64,000 nucleotides of DNA from the NCBI RefSeq assembly GCF_030817195.1, contig NZ_JAUSYZ010000001.1, positions 434,001 to 498,000 of the forward strand, written 5' to 3'. Numbering within the stretch: position 1 is the stretch's first letter; every line of letters starts with the position of its first letter. Of this stretch, positions 35,097-43,104 are shown piece by piece. The notes beneath the pieces are model-generated. The model had not been told where the DNA came from. It was given only the letters and a program-made list of their open reading frames with translations, and searched no databases. Position numbers and translations under genes: made by a program. The stretch comes from Arthrobacter globiformis. GTDB lineage: Bacteria > Actinomycetota > Actinomycetes > Actinomycetales > Micrococcaceae.

Positions 35097-35145
35097 TGCA
35101 CCACTCCAAACCAGAAACTGCGCGGAGAAACGATAGGAGATAACA

Positions 35146-35793
35146 GTGAGGAGCATGTCCAGCCCCACCATCCGGGACGTTGCCGAACGGGCCGGGGTCT
35201 CACTGACGACGGTGTCCTACGTGCTGTCCGGCAGGAGCGGAGGCACCACCCGGGTCAGCCCGTCCACGCAGGAGCGCGTCATGGCCGCCGCCGGCGATCT
35301 TGGCTACGTGCCCAACCAAGCGGCGCGGGGAATGCGGCGCGGCAGGACAGATCTGGTGGCCATCGCCATTGAGGACCTGGAATGGCCGCCGGACCGGGCG
35401 CTGGCCACGGCCGCCGCCGCGATACTTCCGCGGCACGGTTACCAGCCGGTCATCCTGCTCGGCCAGTCATGGCGGCAGTTCATGCTGGCCGGCGGTGCCG
35501 ACGGCGTCATCATGGGCGTCCTGCCCACCACTGAGGAAGAGGACCGCGCCATCGCCGAACTGGCCAGGCGCGGCATCGCGCAGGTGTTCATCTCCGAATC
35601 GCCGCACGCAGAACACGCCGTCGCGCTGCTCATGGAACGGATGGCGGGGTACGCCGCCAGCGCCGCAGAAAACTCGGCCTCCTGGAAGCGTCTCAGCGGA
35701 TATGCCCTGTTCGGCGGCGGTGCGCTTCAGCTGCTGCTGAACGAGGTGCTGTCCGCCGCCGGCGCGTTTGCCGAGCAGATTCCCGTCCTCTAG
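35146..35793 (+). CDS. LacI family regulator with truncated effector domain
   Basis: The N-terminus is a complete LacI helix-turn-helix and hinge (TIRDVAERAGVSLTTVSYVLSGRSGG; SPSTQERVMAAAGDLGYVPNQAARGMRRGRTD). The sugar-binding part is only about 145 residues (total 215 against about 335-350 normally): one lobe begins (LVAIAIEDLEWP, GGADGVIMGVLP) but the second lobe and dimer tail are missing, replaced by a helical ending. The start is GTG 35146 after AGGAGAT. It may be a natural short form or a decayed gene. It could be co-transcribed with the oxidase and lipoprotein. Confidence 0.78.
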   Translation: MRSMSSPTIRDVAERAGVSLTTVSYVLSGRSGGTTRVSPSTQERVMAAAGDLGYVPNQAARGMRRGRTDLVAIAIEDLEWPPDRALATAAAAILPRHGYQPVILLGQSWRQFMLAGGADGVIMGVLPTTEEEDRAIAELARRGIAQVFISESPHAEHAVALLMERMAGYAASAAENSASWKRLSGYALFGGGALQLLLNEVLSAAGAFAEQIPVL

Positions 35794-36153
35794 CAACCAG
35801 CGGCTCCGGAACCGCGTGCCGGCAGCCGCGTAACAATCGGACCTTCGCGTTGTCCGCGTTCGGTGCAGGACGCGGGCGGTGCCGGCCCGTCATGGACCGT
35901 AGCCGGCCGCAACATCAGCCGCGTTCGTGGCCGGTTTTTGTCGCCGTGCGTCATCCGGTGTCCCCGGAAGACGCCCGCCATTACGCCCTGTTGACTTTGA
36001 AGTCCCCGCGCGTCCCGGAGCCGCCATCTGCGGTCCCGGCCGGCAGGTTACGCCCCGTTTCCCCTCGTGACCGTGCCCTTCAGGCGGTGGTCCATCTCTG
36101 CTCTCATGGTGGACACCAAACGCCTTGAACGACCTGCTGAAGGGAAGCACACC
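35794..36153. other. 360-base intergenic region
   Basis: Upstream region of the ABC ATPase gene. An in-frame extension from 36067 is not protein-like. An imperfect dyad occurs near 36080-36118 (GGTGGTCCATC / ATGGTGGACACC). No RNA gene or known riboswitch was recognised. Confidence 0.4.
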
Positions 36154-37062
36154 ATGACCTCCGGAACCGGGCCGATACCGAAAATCAGCCTTCAAAACAT
36201 CACCAAGAAGTTCACGGTGCGGCCCAGCAAGGACAACCCGGAAGGGGCGGTCCTGACCGCCTTGGACGGCATCTCCCTTGACGTCTCCGCAGGCGAATTC
36301 ATTACCCTGGTGGGCCCCAGCGGCTCAGGCAAGACCACCCTCTTGGACCTCCTGGCCGGCCTCACCACACCGGACACCGGCAAGGTGCTGGTTGACGGCC
36401 GGGAAGTGGCAGGCCCGGGCCGGGACCGCGCCGTCGTTTTCCAGCAGTATGCGCTGTTCCCCTGGCGCACGGCTGCTGCCAACGTGTCCTTCGGGCTGGA
36501 AGGCGCGGGCAGCGACGGGAAGCGCTACAGCCGCAAGGAGCGGGCCGAGAAGGCACGCGAATACCTCGAGCTTGTGGGTCTCGGCGGATTTGAAGACCGT
36601 TACCCGCACGAGCTGTCCGGCGGCATGAAACAGCGCGTGGCCATTGCCCGCAGCCTGGCCTACGAGCCGGACATCCTGCTGATGGATGAACCCTTCGCTG
36701 CGCTGGACGCCCAAACGCGCGAGCAGCTCCAGACCGAACTGCTCCGCATCTGGGCCACCACGGGCAAGACCATCATCTTCATCACCCACGGCATCGACGA
36801 GGCGGTGTACCTGGGCCAGCGCGTGGCCGTGCTCAGCTCCCGGCCGGGCAGGCTGAAGGAAATCGTGGACATCGACCTTGGGGACCGCTCCGGCGACGAA
36901 GATGTCCGCTCCAACCCGGCCTTCGTGGAACACCGCCACAAGGTGTGGTCGCTGCTGCATGACGAGGTACGCCGTGCCCAGGAAGCCGGGCACGCAAAGA
37001 TCCAGCCCGACGGAACGGCGCCGGACGAAACCAGGACCATCACCACCGGAAAGGCAGCCTGA
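36154..37062 (+). CDS. ABC transporter ATP-binding protein, nitrate/sulfonate/taurine (SsuB/TauB) type
   Basis: ATPase of 302 residues. Walker A GPSGSGKTT, Q-loop VFQQYALFPWR, signature LSGGMKQRVAIAR, Walker B DILLMDEPFAALDAQTREQLQTELLRIW and switch His in FITHGIDEAVYL are all intact. The profile is that of aliphatic sulfonate or taurine importers. The ATG at 36154 follows AAGGGAAG. Its stop overlaps the permease start (TGATG). Confidence 0.92.
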   Translation: MTSGTGPIPKISLQNITKKFTVRPSKDNPEGAVLTALDGISLDVSAGEFITLVGPSGSGKTTLLDLLAGLTTPDTGKVLVDGREVAGPGRDRAVVFQQYALFPWRTAAANVSFGLEGAGSDGKRYSRKERAEKAREYLELVGLGGFEDRYPHELSGGMKQRVAIARSLAYEPDILLMDEPFAALDAQTREQLQTELLRIWATTGKTIIFITHGIDEAVYLGQRVAVLSSRPGRLKEIVDIDLGDRSGDEDVRSNPAFVEHRHKVWSLLHDEVRRAQEAGHAKIQPDGTAPDETRTITTGKAA

Positions 37063-37979
37063 TGAGCACGCCAACACTGACCAAGGAAACGGAAGCGCAG
37101 CCCGGTCCCGCGGCGGCTGCCGGGGAGGCAGCGACGGAGCGAAATCCGGCGCTGCGTCCGGGGCCCGGCAAGACACCTGCGGCCAGGCTGCGCCTGTACG
37201 CCCGGCAGGGCGGCAAAGCCGTGTGGGGTGCCGGGGCCATCATCCTGTTCCTGCTGCTCTGGGAACTGGGACCCACCTACCTTGCCCCGGCATCGACGAG
37301 GGTGTTCCTTCCGCCCCTGCACGTGGTGCTCGAGGCACTGGGCACACTTGTCGCAAACGGCCAGCTGCAAAACCACCTCGCCGCCAGCCTGAGCCGCTCC
37401 GCGAGCGGATTCGGCATCGCCGTTGTCTCCGCCGTGGCCCTCGGGCTGCTCGTGGCCTGGTACGGGGCCCTCGACCGCTTCCTCAACCCGCTGCTGGAAG
37501 TCTTCAGGAACACGGCCGCCCTTGCCCTGCTGCCGGTGTTCACTCTGCTGCTGGGCATCGGGGAGACGTCCAAGATCAGCATCGTGGCCTACGCGGCGTT
37601 CTTCCCGGTGCTGCTGAACACCATTGCGGGTGTCCGGACCGTTGACCCGCTGCTGATCCGGGCCGCCCGCTCACTGGGGCTGTCCAATTTCCAGCTGTTC
37701 CAGAAGGTGATTCTTCCGTCCGCCGTGCCCACCATCTTCACGGGCATCCGGATGGCCGGCACATCCTCCATCCTCGTCCTGATCGCCGCCGAGATGGTCG
37801 GTGCCAAGGCCGGCCTGGGCTACCTGATCGTCAATTCCCAGATGAGCTTCCTCATCCCGGACATGTACGCGGGCATCCTGACCGTGTCCCTGCTCGGCTT
37901 GCTGGTCAACTACCTGCTGGTCGGCGTTGAACGCCACTTCTCCCGCTGGCGGACCGCCGTCGGATCCCGCACCGCCTAG
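37062..37979 (+). CDS. ABC transporter permease, sulfonate/taurine (SsuC/TauC) type
   Basis: Permease of 305 residues with a long hydrophilic N-terminus and about six membrane segments. The EAA-type cytosolic loop is present (LIRAARSLGLSNFQLFQKVILPSAVPTIFTGIRMAGTSSILVLIAAEMVGAKAGLGYL). Its start codon overlaps the ATPase stop by one base. No substrate-binding protein gene is linked to this pair. Confidence 0.92.
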   Translation: MSTPTLTKETEAQPGPAAAAGEAATERNPALRPGPGKTPAARLRLYARQGGKAVWGAGAIILFLLLWELGPTYLAPASTRVFLPPLHVVLEALGTLVANGQLQNHLAASLSRSASGFGIAVVSAVALGLLVAWYGALDRFLNPLLEVFRNTAALALLPVFTLLLGIGETSKISIVAYAAFFPVLLNTIAGVRTVDPLLIRAARSLGLSNFQLFQKVILPSAVPTIFTGIRMAGTSSILVLIAAEMVGAKAGLGYLIVNSQMSFLIPDMYAGILTVSLLGLLVNYLLVGVERHFSRWRTAVGSRTA

Positions 37980-38012
37980 CCCGCCCTCCCCCTACCCACA
38001 AGGAACCAGATC

Positions 38013-39410
38013 ATGCCTGAACGTACCCCCGCCAACGCCGGCGCACGCCAACTCCACCTGAACGCCTTCCTGATGAGCACCGGACACCATGAGGCGTCCT
38101 GGCGTCTTCCCGAAAGCGACAGCTTCGCCGGAACGCAGGTGGCACACTTCCAGCAGCTCGCCCGCACCGCCGAACGCGGCACCTTCGACTCGATCTTCTT
38201 CGCCGACTCGCCCGTACTGCACGGCGACGTGCGCCAGCGTCCCTACGGGACCCTCGAGCCGACGGTCCTCCTCAGCGCCATCGCCGCCGTGACCAAGCGG
38301 ATCGGGCTGATCGCCACCGCCTCCACCACCTACAACGACCCCTACAACCTGGCCCGCAGGTTCGCCTCGCTTGACCACATCAGCGGCGGCCGGGCCGGCT
38401 GGAACGTGGTGACGACCGCGGGCGAGGCCGCCGCGCGGAACTTCTCCCTGGAGGACCAGCCTGCGCACTGGCGCCGCTATGAGCGCGCCGCCGAGTTCCT
38501 CGACGCCGCCAGGAAGCTCTGGGACAGCTGGGAAGACGACGCCGCGGTGGGGGACAAGGCAGCCGGGGTCTGGGCGGACAGCTCCCGCGTCCACCCCATC
38601 AATCACACCGGCCGCTACTTCCGGATCCAGGGTCCCCTGGACGTGCCGCGCGCACCCCAGGGCCACCCTGTCATCGTGCAGGCCGGCTCGTCCGAAGACG
38701 GCAAGGACTTCGCCGCCCGCTACGCCGAAGCGGTGTTCACCGCGCAGCAGACCCTGGCCGAGGCGCAGCGCTTCTATGCGGACCTGAAGCGGAAGACGGC
38801 CGCCGTCGGCCGCAACCCGGAACACATCAAGATCCTGCCCGGCATCGTCCCGGTCATCGGCTCCACGGAGCACGAGGCACGGCGGCTGGAGAAGCAGCTC
38901 GACGAGCTCATCCACCCCGAGCACGCGCGGAAGCAGCTGGCCGGCGTCCTGCGGGTCTCGCCGGAATCCCTTCCGCTCGATGCGCAGCTGCCCGAAGACC
39001 TCCCCGCGGAGGATGCAATCGAGGGGGCCAAGAGCCGGTACACACTCATCGTTGAGCTCGCCCGGCGCGAACGGCTCACCGTCCGCCAGCTCATCGGCAG
39101 GCTGGGCGGCGGCCGCGGGCACCGCACCTTCTCCGGAACGCCCGAGCAGGTGGCGGACGCCATCCAGGAGTGGTTTGAGAAGGGCGCGGCCGACGGCTTC
39201 AACATCATGCCGCCCGTGCTGCCCTCGGGCCTGGACGCCTTCGTGGACCACGTCATTCCGATCCTCCGGTCCCGCGGACTGTTCCGCCAGCAGTACACGG
39301 GGCGCACGCTGCGGGAGCACTACGGACTGCCGCGGCCCGAGAACGGATTTGCCCTGGCTGACTCCGCCGAGGCGGCTGCAACGGAGCAGGCCGTGCCCGC
39401 TGCTGTCTAG
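38013..39410 (+). CDS. LLM-class flavin monooxygenase (NtaA/SnaA/DszA family)
   Basis: FMN-dependent, TIM-barrel monooxygenase of 465 residues that works with a separate flavin reductase. Family features: HLNAFLMSTGHHEASWRLPES, FFADSPVLHGD, STTYNDPYNLARRFASLDHISGGRAGWNVVTT and PQGHPVIVQAGSSEDGKDFAARYAEAVFTAQQ. Members oxidise nitrilotriacetate, dibenzothiophene sulfones and related C-S or C-N compounds. With the SsuB/SsuC-like transporter it suggests uptake and desulfonation or oxidation of an organosulfur compound. Its end overlaps the convergent BASS gene by four bases. Confidence 0.9.
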   Translation: MPERTPANAGARQLHLNAFLMSTGHHEASWRLPESDSFAGTQVAHFQQLARTAERGTFDSIFFADSPVLHGDVRQRPYGTLEPTVLLSAIAAVTKRIGLIATASTTYNDPYNLARRFASLDHISGGRAGWNVVTTAGEAAARNFSLEDQPAHWRRYERAAEFLDAARKLWDSWEDDAAVGDKAAGVWADSSRVHPINHTGRYFRIQGPLDVPRAPQGHPVIVQAGSSEDGKDFAARYAEAVFTAQQTLAEAQRFYADLKRKTAAVGRNPEHIKILPGIVPVIGSTEHEARRLEKQLDELIHPEHARKQLAGVLRVSPESLPLDAQLPEDLPAEDAIEGAKSRYTLIVELARRERLTVRQLIGRLGGGRGHRTFSGTPEQVADAIQEWFEKGAADGFNIMPPVLPSGLDAFVDHVIPILRSRGLFRQQYTGRTLREHYGLPRPENGFALADSAEAAATEQAVPAAV

Positions 39411-40426
39411 GCCTCCTGCTGCTCCGGCAGGGGCTTCCGTGCCAGCCAGGCAGCGACGATGGCACCGGAGATGTTGTGCCAGAGCGAGAAGACGGCGGAC
39501 GGCAGGGCCGCCAGCGGGGTGAAGTGGGCGGTGGCCAGCGTTGCCGCCAGGCCGGAGTTCTGCATGCCGACCTCGAACGCGAGTGCCCTGCGCGCCTTGG
39601 CGTCCAGGCGGCCGAGCTTGCCGGCCAGGTATCCGAGCCCCAGGCCGAAGCCGTTGTGCAGCACCACGGCCAGGAACACAATGCCGCCGGCAGCCAGGAT
39701 CTTGCTGGCGCTTCCCGCCACCACAACCGCCACGATCAGGGAAATAACGACGGCGGATGCCCAGGGGAGCGCCGGCAGCGCCTTTGCGACGAGCTTCTTG
39801 AGGAACAGCCGGGCCAGCAGGCCCGCGACCACGGGCAGCAGTACGGTCTTGACGATGTCCAGCACCATGCCGCCGGCGTCGATGGTCAGGAAGGAACCGG
39901 CCAGGAACAGCACCAGGACGGGCGTGACCACCGGGGCGATGAGAGTCGATACGCTGGCGACCGCCACGGACAGGGCCACATCGCCCTTGGCCAGGAACGC
40001 CATCACGTTAGAGGCGGTGCCGGACGGCGCGCAGCCCACGAGGATCAGGCCCACGGCGAGTGCGGGCTCCAGGTGGAGGAGGGTGGCGATTGCCCAGCCG
40101 GCCCCGGGCATGATCACGTAGTGGGCCACGATGCCCAGCACCACGGCCCACGGCCTGCGCGCAACGGCGGCGAAGTCGGGCGGCGTCAGTGTCAGGCCCA
40201 TGCAGAACATGATGATTCCCAGCAGGTACGGGACCGCCGGGCCAAGGGGTTTGAAGGCGCCGGGAAGCAGGAACCCGGCAACGCCGGCTGCGAGCACCAG
40301 GAGGGGGAAGACGGTCACCGCGACGCGCGCAATCCTGGCCTCTGCGGCGAGGGCCGGATTCAGGGGTGCGGCGCCGGCCTCCGTGGCAGAGGAAGCGGAT
40401 AGGGGGTCTTTTGTTGCCTCAAGCAT
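39407..40426 (-). CDS. Bile acid:sodium symporter (BASS) family transporter
   Basis: Membrane protein of 339 residues with about ten segments, similar to bacterial BASS proteins (YLLGIIMFCMGLTLTPPDFAAVARRPWAVVLGIVAHYVIMPGAGWAIA; GLILVGCAPSGTASNVMAFLAKGDVALSVAVAS). The CAPSGTASNV segment matches the conserved substrate/Na+ crossover motif. Bacterial members carry organic acids such as pantoate or 2-keto acids. Adjacent organosulfur genes are convergent, so a shared role is not implied. Confidence 0.88.
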   Translation of the reverse strand: MLEATKDPLSASSATEAGAAPLNPALAAEARIARVAVTVFPLLVLAAGVAGFLLPGAFKPLGPAVPYLLGIIMFCMGLTLTPPDFAAVARRPWAVVLGIVAHYVIMPGAGWAIATLLHLEPALAVGLILVGCAPSGTASNVMAFLAKGDVALSVAVASVSTLIAPVVTPVLVLFLAGSFLTIDAGGMVLDIVKTVLLPVVAGLLARLFLKKLVAKALPALPWASAVVISLIVAVVVAGSASKILAAGGIVFLAVVLHNGFGLGLGYLAGKLGRLDAKARRALAFEVGMQNSGLAATLATAHFTPLAALPSAVFSLWHNISGAIVAAWLARKPLPEQQEA

Positions 40427-40583
40427 TCAATAATGCTGGCACCGGAGGGGCATTACGGCCCAGTTCGTGAACTGATGTCTGACAAATGTGTCGTCCCCGG
40501 GAAAATTCTCCGCGGCACACCGGAACCCCGTGCGCTCCCGGTGCGATACTGGATTGCACTGGATCGGGATTCAAGGGGACAGA

Positions 40584-41723
40584 ATGATCCTAGACACAGC
40601 AACACTGCGGGTTGCCTTCGCGGCGATGGCCCTGGTTCTGGCGCTGCTGTTCTATTTTTCGACCTTCCGCAGCACCCGCTCGCCCTACAGCGCCTGGTGG
40701 TGCGCGGCCCTGCTCCTGTTCCTCTCCGGTTCTGCATCATTCCTCCTCAACGGAACGCCGCAGCAGGTCTGGGCCAATCCGCTGGGTAATGTCCTGCTGG
40801 TGTCTGGCGCGGCAGGGGTCTGGGCGGGGGCGCGTTCCCTCCGGAACCTGAAGCACAACCTGTGGCTGTCCACCGCGCTGCCGGTCATCGCCGGCGCCGC
40901 CGCCGGCATCGACAGTCCGGGATCCAATACCTGGGCTGGCGGCGCCGTCTTCCTGGCGTCCATGGCCACACTTATTGGTCTGGCATCGCACGAGCTGTGG
41001 CGGCTGGAACCCGGTTACTCCCGGGTGAGGATCCCCATGGCCATCGCAGCGGGCGGGGTGGCCGTCTTCTACTTTTGCCGTCTGGTGGTGTTCCTCATCG
41101 AAGGGCCAAACGGTCCTGTTTTTTCCACATACTTCGGGTCCGCGGTGACCACTATGGTCACCATGGTGCTGCTGGTGGTGGTTTCCTTCAGCATGGCGGG
41201 GCTGAGCACCGAGCAGCAGACGCGGGCGCTGCGACCGGTCGCCACACAGGACGGGCTTACCGGCCTCCTTAACCGCGGCGCTTTCCTGGAAGCGGCGGCC
41301 CAAGAACTGGAACGCAGCAAGGCAGCCAACAGCGGCGGGTCGCTGATCCTCGCGGACCTGGACCACTTCAAGTCGGTCAACGACACCTTCGGCCACGCGG
41401 CGGGCGACCTTGCACTGCAGGCGTTTGCCGACGCGTGCAGCGCATCGGCGCGGTCCACGGACGTCGCCGGGCGCTACGGCGGCGAGGAGTTTATCCTCCT
41501 GCTTCCGGGTGCAGGCCCCAAGAGCGCGGAAATCATCGCGGGCGAAATCAGCAGGAGGCTGGCAGAGCAGCACATCCCGGAACTGCTGCGGATGCCGACC
41601 GTCAGCTACGGCATTTCCACCTATAACGCGGAAACCGCTGACCTCGACGAGGTGATCGCGGCCGCCGACGTCGCCCTTTATGAAGCCAAATCTCAGGGAC
41701 GGAACCGCACGGTCAGGGGCTGA
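40584..41723 (+). CDS. Membrane diguanylate cyclase (GGDEF)
   Basis: Signalling enzyme of 379 residues that makes cyclic di-GMP from two GTP. The first 210 residues form about six membrane helices without a recognised sensor fold. The C-terminal GGDEF domain starts TQDGLTGLLNRGAFLEAAA, contains LILADLDHFKSVNDTFGHAAGD, and the active-site loop GGEEF at 299-303. RSTD, five residues before it, is a product-inhibition I-site. The ATG at 40584 follows AAGGGGAC; an upstream extension is not protein-like. Confidence 0.9.
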   Translation: MILDTATLRVAFAAMALVLALLFYFSTFRSTRSPYSAWWCAALLLFLSGSASFLLNGTPQQVWANPLGNVLLVSGAAGVWAGARSLRNLKHNLWLSTALPVIAGAAAGIDSPGSNTWAGGAVFLASMATLIGLASHELWRLEPGYSRVRIPMAIAAGGVAVFYFCRLVVFLIEGPNGPVFSTYFGSAVTTMVTMVLLVVVSFSMAGLSTEQQTRALRPVATQDGLTGLLNRGAFLEAAAQELERSKAANSGGSLILADLDHFKSVNDTFGHAAGDLALQAFADACSASARSTDVAGRYGGEEFILLLPGAGPKSAEIIAGEISRRLAEQHIPELLRMPTVSYGISTYNAETADLDEVIAAADVALYEAKSQGRNRTVRG

Positions 41724-41726
41724 GGC

Positions 41727-41783
41727 GAAGCTGCTGCCTCTTAGAAGCTGCTGCCTCTTAAAGGAGGCAGTGCCTCTTAAAAA
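41727..41783. repeat. Tandem 17-base repeat after the diguanylate cyclase gene
   Basis: GAAGCTGCTGCCTCTTA occurs twice head to tail (41727-41743 and 41744-41760). A third, altered copy follows with the 13-base palindrome GAGGCAGTGCCTC (41764-41776), which forms a stem flanked by AAG/CTT. The repeat begins four bases after the cyclase stop codon and may mark slipped-strand expansion in a terminator. Confidence 0.75.
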
Positions 41784-41910
41784 CAGGCACCGGATCCGGA
41801 ATGCATGGGGGACAATCCGGACCCGGCGATCCTGACTCGCAGCCGGAGACTGCGGTCTTTCATCAGGCATAGCCAGTGTGTTCCACCATCCTTACGGAAA
41901 GGTGGGAACA

Positions 41911-41958
41911 CCTTGGGGGTGGCCGTGTTCCGCCGCCCCCAAGGCAGCGGAACACGGC
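41911..41958. terminator. Terminator with two mutually exclusive stems
   Basis: GCCGTGTTCCGC (41922-41933) pairs perfectly with GCGGAACACGGC (41947-41958), followed by GGTTTTC on the + strand. CCTTGGGGG (41911-41919) can instead pair with CCCCCAAGG (41936-41944), which would interlock with the first stem. The site lies 15 bases past the leftward NlpC gene end. Confidence 0.65.
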
Positions 41959-41972
41959 GGTTTTCAGCTCTG

Positions 41973-42755
41973 CTAGGCCGCGCGCACGAACGTGACGGGG
42001 CCGGTGGCGGTGAGCCAGGACAGCGGGTGGGCCATGGTGGCGTTGATGCCGTTCATGCCGCCACTGATGACCTTGCCGGCGCCGGCGTAGATGGCCACGT
42101 GGCCGGACTGGACCACCATGTCGCCGGGCTGCGGGGTGGAGACCACCTTGCCGTGGCTCAGGAACTGCATCGGGGCGAGGTCGCCCACGTGGATGCCGGC
42201 GGCGCCGAGGGCCTTCTCCACCATGGCGGTGCAGTCCTGCGTGATGCCGATCTGGGCGTAGGCCGAAGCCAGCATGGTTGCGTTGACGCCTGCCGCAGCC
42301 TGGACGGGGGCCTTCGGTGCGGGAGCCGCAGCCTTGACGGTGACCTTCGGCGCGGCGGCCGGCGCAGCTGCAGCCTTGGCGGGCGCGGCAACCGGGGCGG
42401 CGGCAGGTGCCGCGGCCTTCTTCGCTACCGGCTTTTCGACGACGGGTGCTGCCACCACGGGAGCCGGGGTCGACTCAACTGCGGTGCGTTCAAACTCGAT
42501 CTTGACGCTGGAAGCAGCGTTCAGGGGAGCCTGCACCTGGCTGGCGGCCTCGGGGGCGGCGGCCGGAGCTTGCGCCGGCTGGGCCGGGGCGGCGCCGCCG
42601 GCGTTGGCCGCAACGGTGCCCGTGAACGCCAGGCCGGAGGCGGCGAGGATCACGGCTGCCTGGCGGCCGAGGCCGGAGTTTGCGGAGGCAATGCGGGTGA
42701 ATGGATTGGAGCGGGCGGCCGCAGCACGGCGGCCAGAAATAAAGCGGAACGACAT
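41973..42755 (-). CDS. Secreted NlpC/P60-like (C40) cell-wall protein
   Basis: Exported protein of 260 residues. After a signal sequence (QAAVILAASGLAFTGTVAANA) comes a 100-residue Ala/Pro/Val/Lys linker likely to span the wall, then a compact NlpC/P60-like domain (about 163-260). The catalytic-type Cys175 lies in QDCTAMVEKAL, a variant of the usual DCSG(L/F)V, and His219 in SGHVAIYAG. Activity as a peptidoglycan endopeptidase is probable but the changed Cys motif leaves doubt. A c-di-AMP riboswitch precedes it, as for many actinobacterial wall hydrolases. Confidence 0.85.
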   Translation of the reverse strand: MSFRFISGRRAAAARSNPFTRIASANSGLGRQAAVILAASGLAFTGTVAANAGGAAPAQPAQAPAAAPEAASQVQAPLNAASSVKIEFERTAVESTPAPVVAAPVVEKPVAKKAAAPAAAPVAAPAKAAAAPAAAPKVTVKAAAPAPKAPVQAAAGVNATMLASAYAQIGITQDCTAMVEKALGAAGIHVGDLAPMQFLSHGKVVSTPQPGDMVVQSGHVAIYAGAGKVISGGMNGINATMAHPLSWLTATGPVTFVRAA

Positions 42756-42769
42756 GAAGAAGCCTCTCC

Positions 42770-42960
42770 CGATGCCTGCGAGGTGAGCTGTCGGATTCGG
42801 ATGGGAGGCACCCGGCCGCGGTCCTGAACGTGGTCAGGAACTGTGCGGCTTCACCCCAAGGCCCGCTTCAAGCAGGCCGAAAAGTGGTTTCCCCGTCTCT
42901 GCCGGACATGGGTCTTCGGTTGGTTCCTCGGGCTGCGGCAGAGTTAGGCAATCAGCGCGG
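42770..42960 (-). promoter_or_regulatory. Cyclic di-AMP riboswitch (ydaO-yuaA)
   Basis: Read on the minus strand, the leader of the NlpC gene holds the conserved blocks of the ydaO motif in order: TTGCCTAACTCTGCCG, AGCCCGAGGAACCA, GGGGAAACCA, TTGGGGTGAAGCCGC, and the closing CGACAGCTCACCTCGCAGGC. It ends about 15 bases before the start codon. This class binds c-di-AMP and usually turns off wall hydrolase and K+ transport genes. Identification is by eye, without covariance scoring. Confidence 0.85.
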
Positions 42961-43104
42961 GAGTGCCTCATCGGTGAAAAAGGCACGTTTTTCACGGTAC
43001 GGAAGGCTTCGCCCCATGTCACATTAAGGTAACGGGGCCGTGTCGTTCATTTCGCGGCGGCCCGCGTCAGGTAGGGGATCGAGGTTCGATTGGTGTGGTG
43101 AACC

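Noticed and set aside
35794..36153. Possible SAM or other sulfur riboswitch before the sulfonate-type ABC genes
   Set aside because: No conserved aptamer blocks could be matched; only an imperfect dyad is present.
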